From Thermosynechococcus sp. NK55a (GTDB lineage Bacteria; Cyanobacteriota; Cyanobacteriia; Thermosynechococcales; Thermosynechococcaceae), in the NCBI RefSeq assembly GCF_000505665.1, contig NC_023033.1, forward strand, positions 1,573,813 through 1,637,812: a stretch of DNA of 64,000 bases, written 5' to 3'. The translations under genes and the position numbers were made by a program. The notes beneath the pieces are model-generated. The model was not told where the DNA came from, made no database searches, and saw nothing but the letters and a program-made list of their open reading frames with translations. Below are positions 27,610-36,731 of the stretch, piece after piece. Each line of letters starts with the position of its first letter. Within the stretch, counting starts at the first letter, position 1.

Positions 27610-28218
27610 CTACTGCCACTCAATCTCGCGGCGGCCGGCGAGGGCACGGGCAAGGGTCATTTCATCGGCATAGTCGAGATCGCCACCCACGGGTAGGCCA
27701 AAGGCAATGCGGGTTACTTTGACAAAGGGGCGCAGCAGCTGTCCCACATAGAGTGTGGTGGTTTCCCCTTCGATACTGGGGTTGATGGCGAGGATCACTT
27801 CTGTCACTTGCGGTTGGCTGGCGCGCTGAATGAGCGGTTGAATGTGCAGGTGTTCGGGGGTAATGCCCTCTAGGGGTGAAATGAGTCCGCCCAAAACATG
27901 GTACTTGCCGTGGTACTCGCGGGTTTTTTCAATGGCAATGACATCGCGGGAATCTGCAACCACGCAAATCGTGTGATTGTCTCGCTGGGGCGAGGCACAG
28001 ATCTCACACACCGGTTCTGCAGAGAGATGAAAACACACTGAACAAAGTCCCACCTGCTGTTTGGCCTCAAGAAGAGCCTGAGCTAGGGCTTGGATATCGG
28101 CTTCAGGACGTTTGATGAGGTGGAGAGCTAGCCGTTGGGCAGTCTTCGGGCCAATCCCCGGCAGGCGCTGCAACTGCTCAATGAGACGAGCAAGGGGACG
28201 GGTATAAACACTACTCAT
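27610..28218 (-). CDS. recR: Recombination mediator RecR
   Basis: 202-aa RecR of the RecFOR pathway, which loads RecA at gaps. Seen: helix-hairpin-helix [19 protein letters not shown], the four-Cys zinc site in [16 protein letters not shown], and the Toprim strand [16 protein letters not shown]. The ATG at 28218 gives the standard N-terminus ([14 protein letters not shown]). It begins 8 bp after the prfC stop on the same strand and ends next to the convergent response regulator. recO is also in this window (47057). Confidence 0.93.
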   Translation of the reverse strand: MSSVYTRPLARLIEQLQRLPGIGPKTAQRLALHLIKRPEADIQALAQALLEAKQQVGLCSVCFHLSAEPVCEICASPQRDNHTICVVADSRDVIAIEKTREYHGKYHVLGGLISPLEGITPEHLHIQPLIQRASQPQVTEVILAINPSIEGETTTLYVGQLLRPFVKVTRIAFGLPVGGDLDYADEMTLARALAGRREIEWQ

Positions 28219-28226
28219 GGGGCAGG

Positions 28227-29852
28227 CTAGGCAGGCACCGCAGCGGCAAGGGGGGCGATCGCGCTCAGGCGTAGTTTTGGATGATCTGCCATTGTTTGTT
28301 GCAGATTCCACTCGTTCTTAAACAGTAGAACTGGCCGTCCCCAACTGTCCTTGACGGTAGCGGCATTAAAAATGCGGCCAACCGCTTCAAGGGCTTCCCA
28401 ACCATCGAGTACCCAACGCGCAACGGTGTAGGGCAGGGGGTCAAGGCGGGTCTCAACACCGTATTCATGCAGCAGGCGAAACTGCACCACTTCAAATTGC
28501 AGTTGCCCGACAGCGGCAAGGATGGGTTCTCGTTTCGATTCATCAGTGGAGTACATAATTTGCACGGCGCCCTCTTCCCGCAGTTCATTCACCCCTTTTT
28601 GGAAGGATTTGAACTTGGAGGGATTGGGGTTGCGCAGGTAGGCAAAGAGTTCTGGCGAGAAGCAGGGAATGCCCTCATACTCTAATTTTGGGCCGACATA
28701 CAGGGTGTCGCCAATGGCAAACATCCCCGGATTATTGAGGCCAATGACATCACCAGCATAGGCCGTTTCCAGGGATTCACGACCTTGGGCAAAGAGTTTT
28801 TGAGGGCGTGAGAGGCGAATGGTTTTGCCAGTGCGGGCATGGCTTACGGTCATGTCTTTCTCAAATTTGCCGCTACAGACTCGCACAAAGGCCACGCGAT
28901 CGCGATGTTTGGGATCCATATTGGCCTGCAGCTTAAACACAAAGCCCGTGAACTGCTCTTGGGTGGGATCAATGGGCCCGCGATCGCTCTTGTAGGCCAT
29001 TGGCGGCAGCGCATAGGTCAAAAAGTGCTCCAGAAACAGACGCACACCAAAGTTGGTCATGGCACTGCCAAAGAAGATGGGGGTCATTTTCCCCTGATGC
29101 ACCAAATTGAGGTCGAGCTTGGCACCGACACCCTCGAGGAGTTCCAGTTCGTCCTTGAGTTGGTTGTATTCCAGCCGATAGGGCTCGATGTAGGGGGCAA
29201 TGGCAGGATCCCCAAGGGCAATGACGGTTTCAGCCGCAGCACGGCTACCGTGGGTCGTGCGCTCAAAAAAGTGAAAATTCTGCCGCAGGCGATCGTACAC
29301 CCCCCGAAAGCGATCGCCCATTCCCAACGGCCAGTTCACCGCATAGGGAATCAGCCCCAGCTCCTGTTCAATTTCGTCAATGAGTTCCAGAGGCTGGCGC
29401 CCCGGCCGATCCAGCTTGTTGATGAATGTAAAAATCGGTAAGCCCCGCAGCTGGCACACTTCAAAGAGCTTGCGGGTTTGGGGCTCTAGACCCTTCGCAG
29501 CATCCACGAGCATCACTGCATTATCAGCCGCCGCAAGGGTGCGATAGGTATCTTCACTGAAGTCCTGGTGACCAGGGGTATCCAGGAGGTTAATCTGATA
29601 GCCTTGATATTCAAGCTGCAGGACCGTGGAGGTAATCGAAATGCCCCGCTGTTGCTCCATGGCCATCCAGTCGGAGGTAGCTTGTCGCTGAGCTCGCCGT
29701 GCTTTGACAGCTCCCGCCTCGTGAATGGCGCCACCGTAGAGCAGTAACTTTTCGGTGAGCGTCGTTTTCCCGGCATCTGGGTGGGAGATAATGGCAAAAT
29801 TACGACGTCGTTTCACCTCTTGGGTGATTTCACGGTGCAAGTCACTGGTCAT
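28227..29852 (-). CDS. prfC: Peptide chain release factor 3
   Basis: 541-aa GTPase that recycles RF1/RF2 from the ribosome. G motifs: [19 protein letters not shown] (G1), [16 protein letters not shown] (G3), [10 protein letters not shown] (G4). It has the RF3-specific [11 protein letters not shown] and the [16 protein letters not shown] region. The ATG at 29852 begins [20 protein letters not shown], the usual RF3 N-terminus. It is divergent from galE, with 44 bp between starts, and probably transcribed with recR. Confidence 0.95.
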   Translation of the reverse strand: MTSDLHREITQEVKRRRNFAIISHPDAGKTTLTEKLLLYGGAIHEAGAVKARRAQRQATSDWMAMEQQRGISITSTVLQLEYQGYQINLLDTPGHQDFSEDTYRTLAAADNAVMLVDAAKGLEPQTRKLFEVCQLRGLPIFTFINKLDRPGRQPLELIDEIEQELGLIPYAVNWPLGMGDRFRGVYDRLRQNFHFFERTTHGSRAAAETVIALGDPAIAPYIEPYRLEYNQLKDELELLEGVGAKLDLNLVHQGKMTPIFFGSAMTNFGVRLFLEHFLTYALPPMAYKSDRGPIDPTQEQFTGFVFKLQANMDPKHRDRVAFVRVCSGKFEKDMTVSHARTGKTIRLSRPQKLFAQGRESLETAYAGDVIGLNNPGMFAIGDTLYVGPKLEYEGIPCFSPELFAYLRNPNPSKFKSFQKGVNELREEGAVQIMYSTDESKREPILAAVGQLQFEVVQFRLLHEYGVETRLDPLPYTVARWVLDGWEALEAVGRIFNAATVKDSWGRPVLLFKNEWNLQQTMADHPKLRLSAIAPLAAAVPA

Positions 29853-29896
29853 GGCAGAATCGGTAGGTGTCCTCCTAGTGTAACAGATAGGCTTTA

Positions 29897-30928
29897 ATGA
29901 CAACCAACAATGATAATAATTCGCCGCTGATTCTGGTGACAGGGGGCGCGGGCTATATCGGTAGTCATACCGCCTTGGCACTCCAGCAGGCCGGCTTTCA
30001 AGTGCTTATTTTAGATACGCTGGAGCGGGGACACCGCGACTTGGTGGAGTCGGTCCTCAAAACAGAACTCATTGTTGGCGATATTGGCGATCGCCCCCTC
30101 TTAGATTGGCTGTTTCAAACCTATTCTGTGACAGCAGTAATGCATTTTGCTGCCTATATTGAGGTGGGTGAGTCTGTCCGCTATCCCGATCGCTTTTATC
30201 AAAATAACGTCCATGGGGCCCTAACCCTCTTACAGGCAATGGTGGCTGCCGAGATTCCCTATCTTATCTTTTCTTCCACAGCAGCAGTCTATGGCTTGCC
30301 TCCAGAGGTACCGATTTGCGAAACCTGCCCCTGTGCCCCCATTAATCCCTATGGTCGCTCTAAGTGGATGGTGGAGCAAATAGTTGCCGATATGGGCAGT
30401 GCCTACGGCCTCAAGTCCTTAATTTTCCGCTATTTCAATGCAGCGGGTGCGGATCCCCACTCTCGTCTGGGGGAAGATCACCATCCAGAAACCCACCTGA
30501 TTCCACTCGTCTTGCAGGCAGCCATGGGACAACGCCCCCACATCGCCATTTATGGTACAGACTATCCCACCCTCGATGGCACTTGCATTCGCGACTATAT
30601 CCACGTCGTGGACTTAAGCCAAGCCCATGTGCTGGGATTAAAGTACCTCTTGAGCGGCGGCAACTCGGAAATTTTGAACTTGGGGAATGCCCAAGGGTTT
30701 TCAGTGCGGCAAATTATTGAAACAGCTCAGAGGGTCACAGGTTGTTCGATTCCAGTTATTGAAGGCGATCGCCGAGCAGGAGACCCCGCGATCCTCGTTG
30801 CCAATAGCGATCGTGCCCGTCGCATCCTAGGCTGGCAGCCCCAGTACCCCGACATTGAGCAGATCATTCGCCACGCTTGGCAATGGCACCAGCGTCGCCA
30901 CGGACGTAGCGAAGTCATAATGCCATAG
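29897..30928 (+). CDS. galE: UDP-glucose 4-epimerase
   Basis: 343-aa extended SDR that interconverts UDP-glucose and UDP-galactose. NAD-binding [18 protein letters not shown] near the N-terminus. Catalytic Ser in [11 protein letters not shown] and Tyr-Lys in YGRSKWMVE. Substrate region [18 protein letters not shown] and [16 protein letters not shown]. Supplies galactose for envelope glycans. Confidence 0.93.
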   Translation: MTTNNDNNSPLILVTGGAGYIGSHTALALQQAGFQVLILDTLERGHRDLVESVLKTELIVGDIGDRPLLDWLFQTYSVTAVMHFAAYIEVGESVRYPDRFYQNNVHGALTLLQAMVAAEIPYLIFSSTAAVYGLPPEVPICETCPCAPINPYGRSKWMVEQIVADMGSAYGLKSLIFRYFNAAGADPHSRLGEDHHPETHLIPLVLQAAMGQRPHIAIYGTDYPTLDGTCIRDYIHVVDLSQAHVLGLKYLLSGGNSEILNLGNAQGFSVRQIIETAQRVTGCSIPVIEGDRRAGDPAILVANSDRARRILGWQPQYPDIEQIIRHAWQWHQRRHGRSEVIMP

Positions 30929-31278
30929 ATGCTTACCTAAGTCAAAAAATCTTAAAAAATTCTATGGACTCCAACTCTAGTATTATGGATGGCAAAGCAA
31001 GCCGCAGTTAGACTAATTGCCCTTAGACGAATTGAGAAGTCTCCCGCAGCTACAGGCAATTTGCCATAACCAATACCGACGGCCGCACAGCCCAAGCCAA
31101 ATAAAACTGTCAGTTCAGCCCTCGGGCATTTGGTCGAGTACCCTAGGACGCGCAAAATTGTTCTCATGGCATAGACTAACCAGACAAATTTTCTAGTTAC
31201 CTTATCATGGCTCTGTGCCTAGGAGTAAGACATCAACCATAAGTTATGATTGATTCATTCCATTAAAGGCTCAAAGGA
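30929..31278. other. Intergenic stretch without a convincing gene
   Basis: A long gap between galE and the HLIP gene. A minus-strand 71-codon frame (30952-31167) contains a hydrophobic stretch (LTVLFGLGCAAVGIGYG) but has no clear ribosome site or family resemblance. It may be a decayed gene. No tRNA, repeat or strong dyad seen except the terminator at its right edge. Confidence 0.6.
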
Positions 31279-31303
31279 AAAAGCCCACCCCGAAAGGTAG
31301 GCT
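31272..31303 (-). terminator. Intrinsic terminator of the HLIP gene
   Basis: On the minus strand AGCCTACC and GGTGGGCT (one mismatch) enclose a TTTCGG loop and are followed by TTTTTCC. It lies 82 bp past the HLIP stop. Confidence 0.6.
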
Positions 31304-31385
31304 GACCCATTCCAGGAATTTTTTGTTCTCTCTAGCGGCGCAAGGGCTGCTGAAGAACTGATAGGCCTAAGAGCGCAGCAACGAC

Positions 31386-31595
31386 CTAGAGGCTATTCAA
31401 AAAGCCAATCAGACCGTGGCCCGTAATCACTTCCAAGGCTAACAGGGAGATAAACCCAATCATGGCCAGCCGACCATTGAAGAGTTCTGCGTAGGGAGTA
31501 AAGCCGGCTTGCGGCTCACTCATCACGTACATTTTGGGTTCGATGGCAAAGTTGTTCATTTTGCCTTGCTCATCAATAATGCTGCCACCTTTCAT
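31386..31595 (-). CDS. High-light-inducible protein (CAB/ELIP/HLIP)
   Basis: 69-aa single-span protein with the chlorophyll-binding signature [17 protein letters not shown] (Glu, Asn and Arg that ligate chlorophyll). Such Hli proteins bind chlorophyll and carotenoid, quench excess energy and accompany photosystem II repair or chlorophyll synthesis. A -10-like TATATT lies at 31634-31639. The C-terminal domain of ferrochelatase (38445-39611) carries the same motif, so two HLIP-type units are in this window. Confidence 0.93.
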   Translation of the reverse strand: MKGGSIIDEQGKMNNFAIEPKMYVMSEPQAGFTPYAELFNGRLAMIGFISLLALEVITGHGLIGFLNSL

Positions 31596-31781
31596 TTTGA
31601 TACCCCTTTTGTTACGAAGTGTTTCTTGTTCTTAATATAAGTTAACACTTCTACTGGGGAATGGCAAGAGCTAACGGATTTTCTTAAGATTTGCAGTCTC
31701 TTCAGTTGTTCTTGGCCGTCAAAACACCGTTTCAGCACGCCAGTGTGCTAAAGATTGGGGTGGGAATCGCCCCTGGTATTC

Positions 31782-32750
31782 ATGAGCCGCTTCTCTTTCC
31801 TCGGTTTTCACCGCTCCAAACGCCAATTACCTCTAGATCACTCGGGCGTAGCGAAGTTTTTGTTGCAACCGCCGCAGTGGTTACGTCTGGCTCTGCGGCT
31901 GCGGGGCTCCGTCATTCCGGCCATTCTCTCAGAAGTGCTCTTTTGCGGTGTCTTTGGCACCTTGGTGACGGCGATTGATTTTTACGTGATCAATGTCCAC
32001 TGGCCAGTTCTGGGCAGTCTGATTCCGTCGATTGTGCTGGGGTTGCTCCTCGTCTTTCGCACCAACACTGCCTATGAGCGCTTCTGGGAAGGCCGCCGCC
32101 AGTGGGGCAACATTGTTAATAGTTCCCGCAGCCTAACCCGCTTGATGTGGACCGCCATTGACGAGAATAGTCCCGAGGATCGCCAAGCTAAAATTGATGC
32201 TGTTCATTTAGTGGGGGTGTTTGCGATCGCCACCAAGCAACACTTGCGGGGGGAGCCCTTTGCCGAACTGGAACCCCTGCTCAAGCCCCACCAATACAAA
32301 GAACTGCAAACCGTACAAAATGTCCCCCTGCGCATTGCCCTTTGGCTTGAGGACTATCTGCACCACCAACACCGCCGAGGGCACCTGTCCTTATATCAAC
32401 TTACCTACATGGATGAACTCCTTGTGCAACTGGTGGATGCGATGGGCGCCTGTGAGCGCATTCTAAAAACACCGATGCCCCTTGCCTACGCCATTCACCT
32501 CAAGCAGTTACTATTTCTCTATTGTTTACTGCTGCCCTTTCAACTGGTGGATAACCTGGCGTGGTGGACGGGGCCAATGGTGGGACTCATGGCGTTTACC
32601 CTCTTTGGCGTCGAGGAGATTGGCATCGAAATTGAAAATCCCTTTGGCCGTGACCTCAATGATCTGCCCTTGGATGCCATTTGCCTAACAATGCAGCAAA
32701 ATATCAATGACCTGATTAGTGCGCCGACTCATCGCCATCGCTCAGCCTAG
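31782..32750 (+). CDS. Bestrophin-family channel
   Basis: 322-aa membrane protein of the bestrophin/UPF0187 family (pentameric anion channels; in chloroplasts and cyanobacteria linked to bicarbonate or chloride flux). Seen: SIVLGLLLVFRTNTAYERFWEGRRQWG, the family hallmark, and a C-terminal TLFGVEEIGIEIENPFGRDLNDLPLD. Four hydrophobic helices. The ATG at 31782 was chosen over an upstream TTG at 31755. Confidence 0.85.
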   Translation: MSRFSFLGFHRSKRQLPLDHSGVAKFLLQPPQWLRLALRLRGSVIPAILSEVLFCGVFGTLVTAIDFYVINVHWPVLGSLIPSIVLGLLLVFRTNTAYERFWEGRRQWGNIVNSSRSLTRLMWTAIDENSPEDRQAKIDAVHLVGVFAIATKQHLRGEPFAELEPLLKPHQYKELQTVQNVPLRIALWLEDYLHHQHRRGHLSLYQLTYMDELLVQLVDAMGACERILKTPMPLAYAIHLKQLLFLYCLLLPFQLVDNLAWWTGPMVGLMAFTLFGVEEIGIEIENPFGRDLNDLPLDAICLTMQQNINDLISAPTHRHRSA

Positions 32751-32785
32751 CCCTTTTCCTCATGAGTTTCTAGGGGTAATTGACC

Positions 32786-35095
32786 ATGACTGCAACTGTG
32801 CTTTCCCCTCCGCCAGCAAAGGTTTATTACGAAGTGGTGCATCACTTACCAGGGCGAGTGCGGTTACGGATTCCCCGACTGCAATATGACGATCGCTATG
32901 GGCGGCAACTGCAAGCTCTGTTTGTGCAAGAAGAGAGTGTGCAACAGATTCGCCTCAACTTGCCCGCCGCTAGCCTGATTGTCCAGTACAACCCTGAAGC
33001 GAATCATCCCCTTCAGCGCTTTGGCCAATTGATTCAGGCCGCAGCAGCTGAGCATCTCCCTCCACTGGCGGGGATCCTACCCATTGATAAGTTGGTGTAC
33101 TCCCCCTGGAACACCAGCTACTTTATCGAGAAAATGGCGCTATCCACCTTGGCGCTGGCGATCGTGGCGCTGCTGCCGGTACAAACGCCCTTTTACCCGG
33201 CCATTGTCGCCACTGTCATTGCGGTTGTGGCACTACCCACCTTCCAAGAAGCCCTAGAGAACCTCGAACATCGCCGTCTCAATGTCACCCAACTGGAATC
33301 CCTGTGGACGATTCTGCATACGCTGCAAGGGGAATACATGGCGCCGGTGTTAGCCGCTTTTATGAATCAGCTGGGCGGGGCCCTGCGGGATATGACCGCT
33401 CAAGTGGGGGAAAAGCAAGTTTTTGATCCCCTGGATCAACAGCGCACCTATTGGGTAGAGCGGAGCGGCACTCGCCAAAATGTCTCTGTGGGTGAGCTAC
33501 AGGTGGGCGATCGCGTGATTGTAGCCGCCGGATCTGCTGTGCCTGTGGATGGTACCGTGCTCTGGGGGTCTGCTGTGATTCAGCGGCAGTTTCTCACAGG
33601 AGAGTCGGATCTACTGCCCTGTGAGCCTGAGCAAACGGTGCTTGCGTCTTCTCTTGTGGTGCGCGGACAAATTTGCGTGGTTGCCCAAGCCGTCGGTGAG
33701 GATACTCAGGTGGGCAAAACACTGCAACTGGCTCGCCAAGCGCCCCAACTGGATACCCGCATTGAAAACTACGCTGAGGAAATCTCCAACCAAGCAATTT
33801 TACCTGCGATGGGCGTTGCTGCCATTGTCTATGGTGCTACCCTAGATGCCCATCGGGCGATCGCCCCCCTACAATTGGACTTTGGCTCAGGTATTGGCAT
33901 TACAATTCCCACTGCGATTTTGGCAGCCCTCACCCATGCTCCCCATGTCGGGGTTTATTTTCGCAATGGCCGCGCCCTTGAACTCCTCTCGCGGGTCAAT
34001 GTTATTGTTTTTGATAAAACTGGCACGTTGACAGAGGTGAAGGGAACGATTGTGGGGGTCAATCTCCTCAAGCCCGGCCTGAGTGAGCAAACGCTGCTCT
34101 ATTGGCTGGCCACCGTGGAACAGTCAATCAATCACCCCTTTGCCCTTGCCATCCTTGAATATGCCGCTGAACGCGGGATTGAGGCGGGCACCTATAGTGA
34201 CTGGGTCTATGAGCCAGGTAAAGGCACCGCAGCAACCGTAGAGGGACAGGAAATTTTGGTGGGCACCCCCCAACTGATGCGCGATCGCCAAGTGCCCATT
34301 GATCTCGATGAACTGCGCACCCATGAAGGCGTCCTCTGGAATCGTTCCCTTGCGTGTGTTGCCTGTAACGGTGAACTGGTGGCTCTGGTGTTCTACAGCA
34401 ACCCCGTACGCTCTGAAGCCGCTAGTGTGATTGCCGCTCTACAACAGCGGGACATTGAGTGCTATATGGTAACGGGAGATCACCACGAAGTCGCCAATGC
34501 GGTGGGCTATGCCACTGGCTTTCGCCCCGGTCAAATCTATACGAATATGCTGCCAGAGGACAAAGTCGCACTCCTAGAGAAGTTCAAAAATGGCGGTGAA
34601 AAAGTAGTGGCCTACGTAGGGGAAGGCTTCAACGATACGGCAGCAATGGCCTACGCTGATATTTCCATCACCCTTGCTGACGGTAGTGATGCGGCGCGGC
34701 AAACTGCAGATCTTGTCTTGATGAACAATAGCCTTGAAGGATTGGTGCAGGCGATCGCCCTCAGTCAAGAGGTGATGAACATTATTAATCAAAATATTGC
34801 CCTTGTGGTCATTCCCAATGTCAGTGTCGTTTTAGCGGGGGTCTTTTTGAGCCTGCACCCCGTAATTGCGGTTTTGATTAGCAATGGGGCAACCCTCTTG
34901 GCCGAACTGAATAGCCTGCGCATCCTCACGGACTATCGCCCCGTCAAAATTGAGCGCAAGCCCAGTCGTAGCCGCTCCCAAGCAGGGGTTCTGGATATTC
35001 CTTGGAAAAAACGTCCTCGCCGCAGTTTTGATCATTTCGGCAGCAAGGTGAGTTCACAATCCCTGAGCAATGGCCACCTCCCCTCAGAAACTTGA
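32786..35095 (+). CDS. P-type ATPase lacking the CPC metal motif
   Basis: 769-aa heavy-metal-type P-type ATPase. Order: an HMA_2-like N-terminal domain without Cys (YYEVVHHLPGRVRLRIPRL), membrane helices, actuator loop (LTGES, ~residue 270), a TM6 equivalent where the usual CPC reads FGS (FGSGIGITIPTAIL, ~365), phosphorylation loop DKTGTLTE (~409), nucleotide-site HP (INHPFALAI, ~450), TGDHHEV, and a hinge GEGFNDTAAM instead of GDGIND. It is therefore unlikely to carry soft metals by Cys ligation; the substrate is unknown. The ATG at 32786 follows TAGGGGTAA. Its end overlaps the integrase gene by 26 bp. Confidence 0.85.
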   Translation: MTATVLSPPPAKVYYEVVHHLPGRVRLRIPRLQYDDRYGRQLQALFVQEESVQQIRLNLPAASLIVQYNPEANHPLQRFGQLIQAAAAEHLPPLAGILPIDKLVYSPWNTSYFIEKMALSTLALAIVALLPVQTPFYPAIVATVIAVVALPTFQEALENLEHRRLNVTQLESLWTILHTLQGEYMAPVLAAFMNQLGGALRDMTAQVGEKQVFDPLDQQRTYWVERSGTRQNVSVGELQVGDRVIVAAGSAVPVDGTVLWGSAVIQRQFLTGESDLLPCEPEQTVLASSLVVRGQICVVAQAVGEDTQVGKTLQLARQAPQLDTRIENYAEEISNQAILPAMGVAAIVYGATLDAHRAIAPLQLDFGSGIGITIPTAILAALTHAPHVGVYFRNGRALELLSRVNVIVFDKTGTLTEVKGTIVGVNLLKPGLSEQTLLYWLATVEQSINHPFALAILEYAAERGIEAGTYSDWVYEPGKGTAATVEGQEILVGTPQLMRDRQVPIDLDELRTHEGVLWNRSLACVACNGELVALVFYSNPVRSEAASVIAALQQRDIECYMVTGDHHEVANAVGYATGFRPGQIYTNMLPEDKVALLEKFKNGGEKVVAYVGEGFNDTAAMAYADISITLADGSDAARQTADLVLMNNSLEGLVQAIALSQEVMNIINQNIALVVIPNVSVVLAGVFLSLHPVIAVLISNGATLLAELNSLRILTDYRPVKIERKPSRSRSQAGVLDIPWKKRPRRSFDHFGSKVSSQSLSNGHLPSET

Positions 35096-36218
35096 CCAAC
35101 AACTTCAGCAGGTCAATCAACGCCTCAAACTGGCGCAGTTGGGTTTGCAAATTGAACAGCGCGGCCAACGCCTCAGCCTACGGGGTACCCTGCCACCCCG
35201 GCCGGGCAGCCATCGGCTCCGCCCCCACCAACAGCGTTTAAGTCTAGGGTTACCCGCCACCCCCAGCGGTCTTAAAGCAGCAGAGAAGGCAGCCAAAATT
35301 ATTGCTGCCAAATTACTCGAAAACACCTTTCGCTGGCAGGACTATGAACGGGTCAAGGGGCTAGGGCGTCTTGGGGAGTTATCCTTGGGGGAGCAAATTG
35401 CCGCCTTTGAAACTGCATGGTTAGCTCAGGGGAATCTCAGTCGTACGACATGGGAAACCGCCTATCTCCCCTATCTGCGGCAGTTACTCAAAGCCGCGGC
35501 CGCCCATCCCGACTATTCGTTAGCAGAATTGATCTATGGCCTGTTGCAACAAATCCCTGCTGATCAGCGACAACGACAGGTGGCCTGTACCGCCTTTCAA
35601 GGGTTTTGTCGGTTCCTGGGGGTGGCGTTACCGATTCCCCTTGCTCAGTTTTGGGGCACCTATTCACGGCGATCGCTCCAACCACGGGAGTTACCCAGTG
35701 ATGAGGAGATTCTAGCCGCCTATCAACAGATTCCCAATCCCCAGTGGCGGTATGTCTATGGCTTGATGGCCACCTATGGCCTGCGCAATCATGAAGTGTT
35801 TTTCTGCGATTTGAGTGGCCTTGTCACCGGAGACCCGCAAGGAATGATTGAGGTGCAGGAAACCACAAAAACTGGCTGCCATCAAGTGTGGCCCTTTCCT
35901 CCCCAGTGGGTTGAGGTCTTTGGATTGCGATCGCCCCAGTTGCCAAGGATCAATACGGATTTAACCAAAACCACACTGCAGCGCATTGGCCAACGGGTCA
36001 ATCAACAATTTCGCCGCTACGGCCTGCCCTTTCGTCCCTATGACTTGCGCCATGCTTGGGCGGTGCGCACAATTCACTATGGCTTACCCGATACCGTTGC
36101 CGCACGGATGATGGGACACAGTGTGGCGATTCATACCCAAACCTATCACCGCTGGCTGACCCTACGGGATCAACGGCAGGCAGTGACTCGTGTCCTTACT
36201 CAATGCGAATACTCTTGA
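35070..36218 (+). CDS. Tyrosine recombinase/integrase family protein
   Basis: 382-aa site-specific recombinase. The C-terminal catalytic domain has Arg in MATYGLRNHEVF (~237), His-x-x-Arg in LRHAWAVRTIHYG (~326), and GHSVAIHTQTYHRW with the nucleophile Tyr (~360). The N-terminal 100 residues are basic and helical. There is no excisionase, att repeat or tRNA nearby. It starts inside the P-type ATPase gene (26-bp overlap), arguing for a resident gene rather than a recent mobile element. Its normal target is unknown. Confidence 0.8.
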   Translation: MATSPQKLDQQLQQVNQRLKLAQLGLQIEQRGQRLSLRGTLPPRPGSHRLRPHQQRLSLGLPATPSGLKAAEKAAKIIAAKLLENTFRWQDYERVKGLGRLGELSLGEQIAAFETAWLAQGNLSRTTWETAYLPYLRQLLKAAAAHPDYSLAELIYGLLQQIPADQRQRQVACTAFQGFCRFLGVALPIPLAQFWGTYSRRSLQPRELPSDEEILAAYQQIPNPQWRYVYGLMATYGLRNHEVFFCDLSGLVTGDPQGMIEVQETTKTGCHQVWPFPPQWVEVFGLRSPQLPRINTDLTKTTLQRIGQRVNQQFRRYGLPFRPYDLRHAWAVRTIHYGLPDTVAARMMGHSVAIHTQTYHRWLTLRDQRQAVTRVLTQCEYS

Positions 36219-36390
36219 AGTCACTGGGGGGGGGACTGGGGGGCTGATAGTCGCCGTACTGCTTGAGCCAGTCACTCACCGGCTTTTGATCGAGGCTCAA
36301 CCCCAACAATCCAGAGACAAAGCCCCCCATAAAGGCAACGGGTTTTTGGCTTAACTCTTTAACAAGGGGCGCTAATTCGCTCAAGAACAT
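36196..36390 (-). CDS. Small conserved protein (64 aa)
   Basis: Short protein with a hydrophobic Gly-rich helix (KPVAFMGGFVSGLLGLSL) between two polar ends and a Pro-rich C-terminus (YQPPSPPPSDFK). It fits a small membrane-associated cyanobacterial protein. It is convergent with, and overlaps by 23 bp, the recombinase. Function unknown. Confidence 0.6.
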   Translation of the reverse strand: MFLSELAPLVKELSQKPVAFMGGFVSGLLGLSLDQKPVSDWLKQYGDYQPPSPPPSDFKSIRIE

Positions 36391-36455
36391 AGGCTATCTG
36401 GCAATATCAGCACAGGTTTCCTCACTGATTGTAGCTTAGGCACAGAGGAACGCAC

Positions 36456-36719
36456 CTAAAATTTGGCACGGACAACAAATTCATAATCGCCCCCCGGCTC
36501 CAATTGATAATCTTGGGCTTCCAGAAATCGGCCCAAGGGTTCTTTGATCAGGGCACGTCCAAGGACGGGGGAGATTTGCAGTTTTTTGGCCTTAAATTGC
36601 CAACAAAATTCCCACTGGTACTCGCTAGCGCAGACGTGGCCACGAATGTGACCCTCTTGCCAACTTTGGGCAATGATGCGGACATAGGCAGTGGTTTGGG
36701 GTAGGGGGTGGCTAGCCAC
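36456..36719 (-). CDS. Conserved hypothetical protein (DUF3146-like)
   Basis: 87-aa soluble beta-rich protein (TTAYVRIIAQSWQEGHIRGHV, YQWEFCWQF, GGDYEFVVRAKF). I believe it belongs to the cyanobacterial DUF3146 group but could not check. It follows the Hsp70-like gene by 12 bp, so the two are probably one transcript. Confidence 0.65.
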   Translation of the reverse strand: MASHPLPQTTAYVRIIAQSWQEGHIRGHVCASEYQWEFCWQFKAKKLQISPVLGRALIKEPLGRFLEAQDYQLEPGGDYEFVVRAKF

Positions 36720-36731
36720 AATTCAACTCGG

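Noticed and set aside
30952..31167. 71-codon minus-strand ORF with a hydrophobic stretch
   Set aside because: No ribosome-binding site or family resemblance, so it is described only as part of the intergenic stretch.
35070..36218. Prophage or integrative element around the tyrosine recombinase
   Set aside because: Both neighbours are ordinary cyanobacterial genes, no att repeats or phage genes are present, and the gene overlaps its upstream neighbour.
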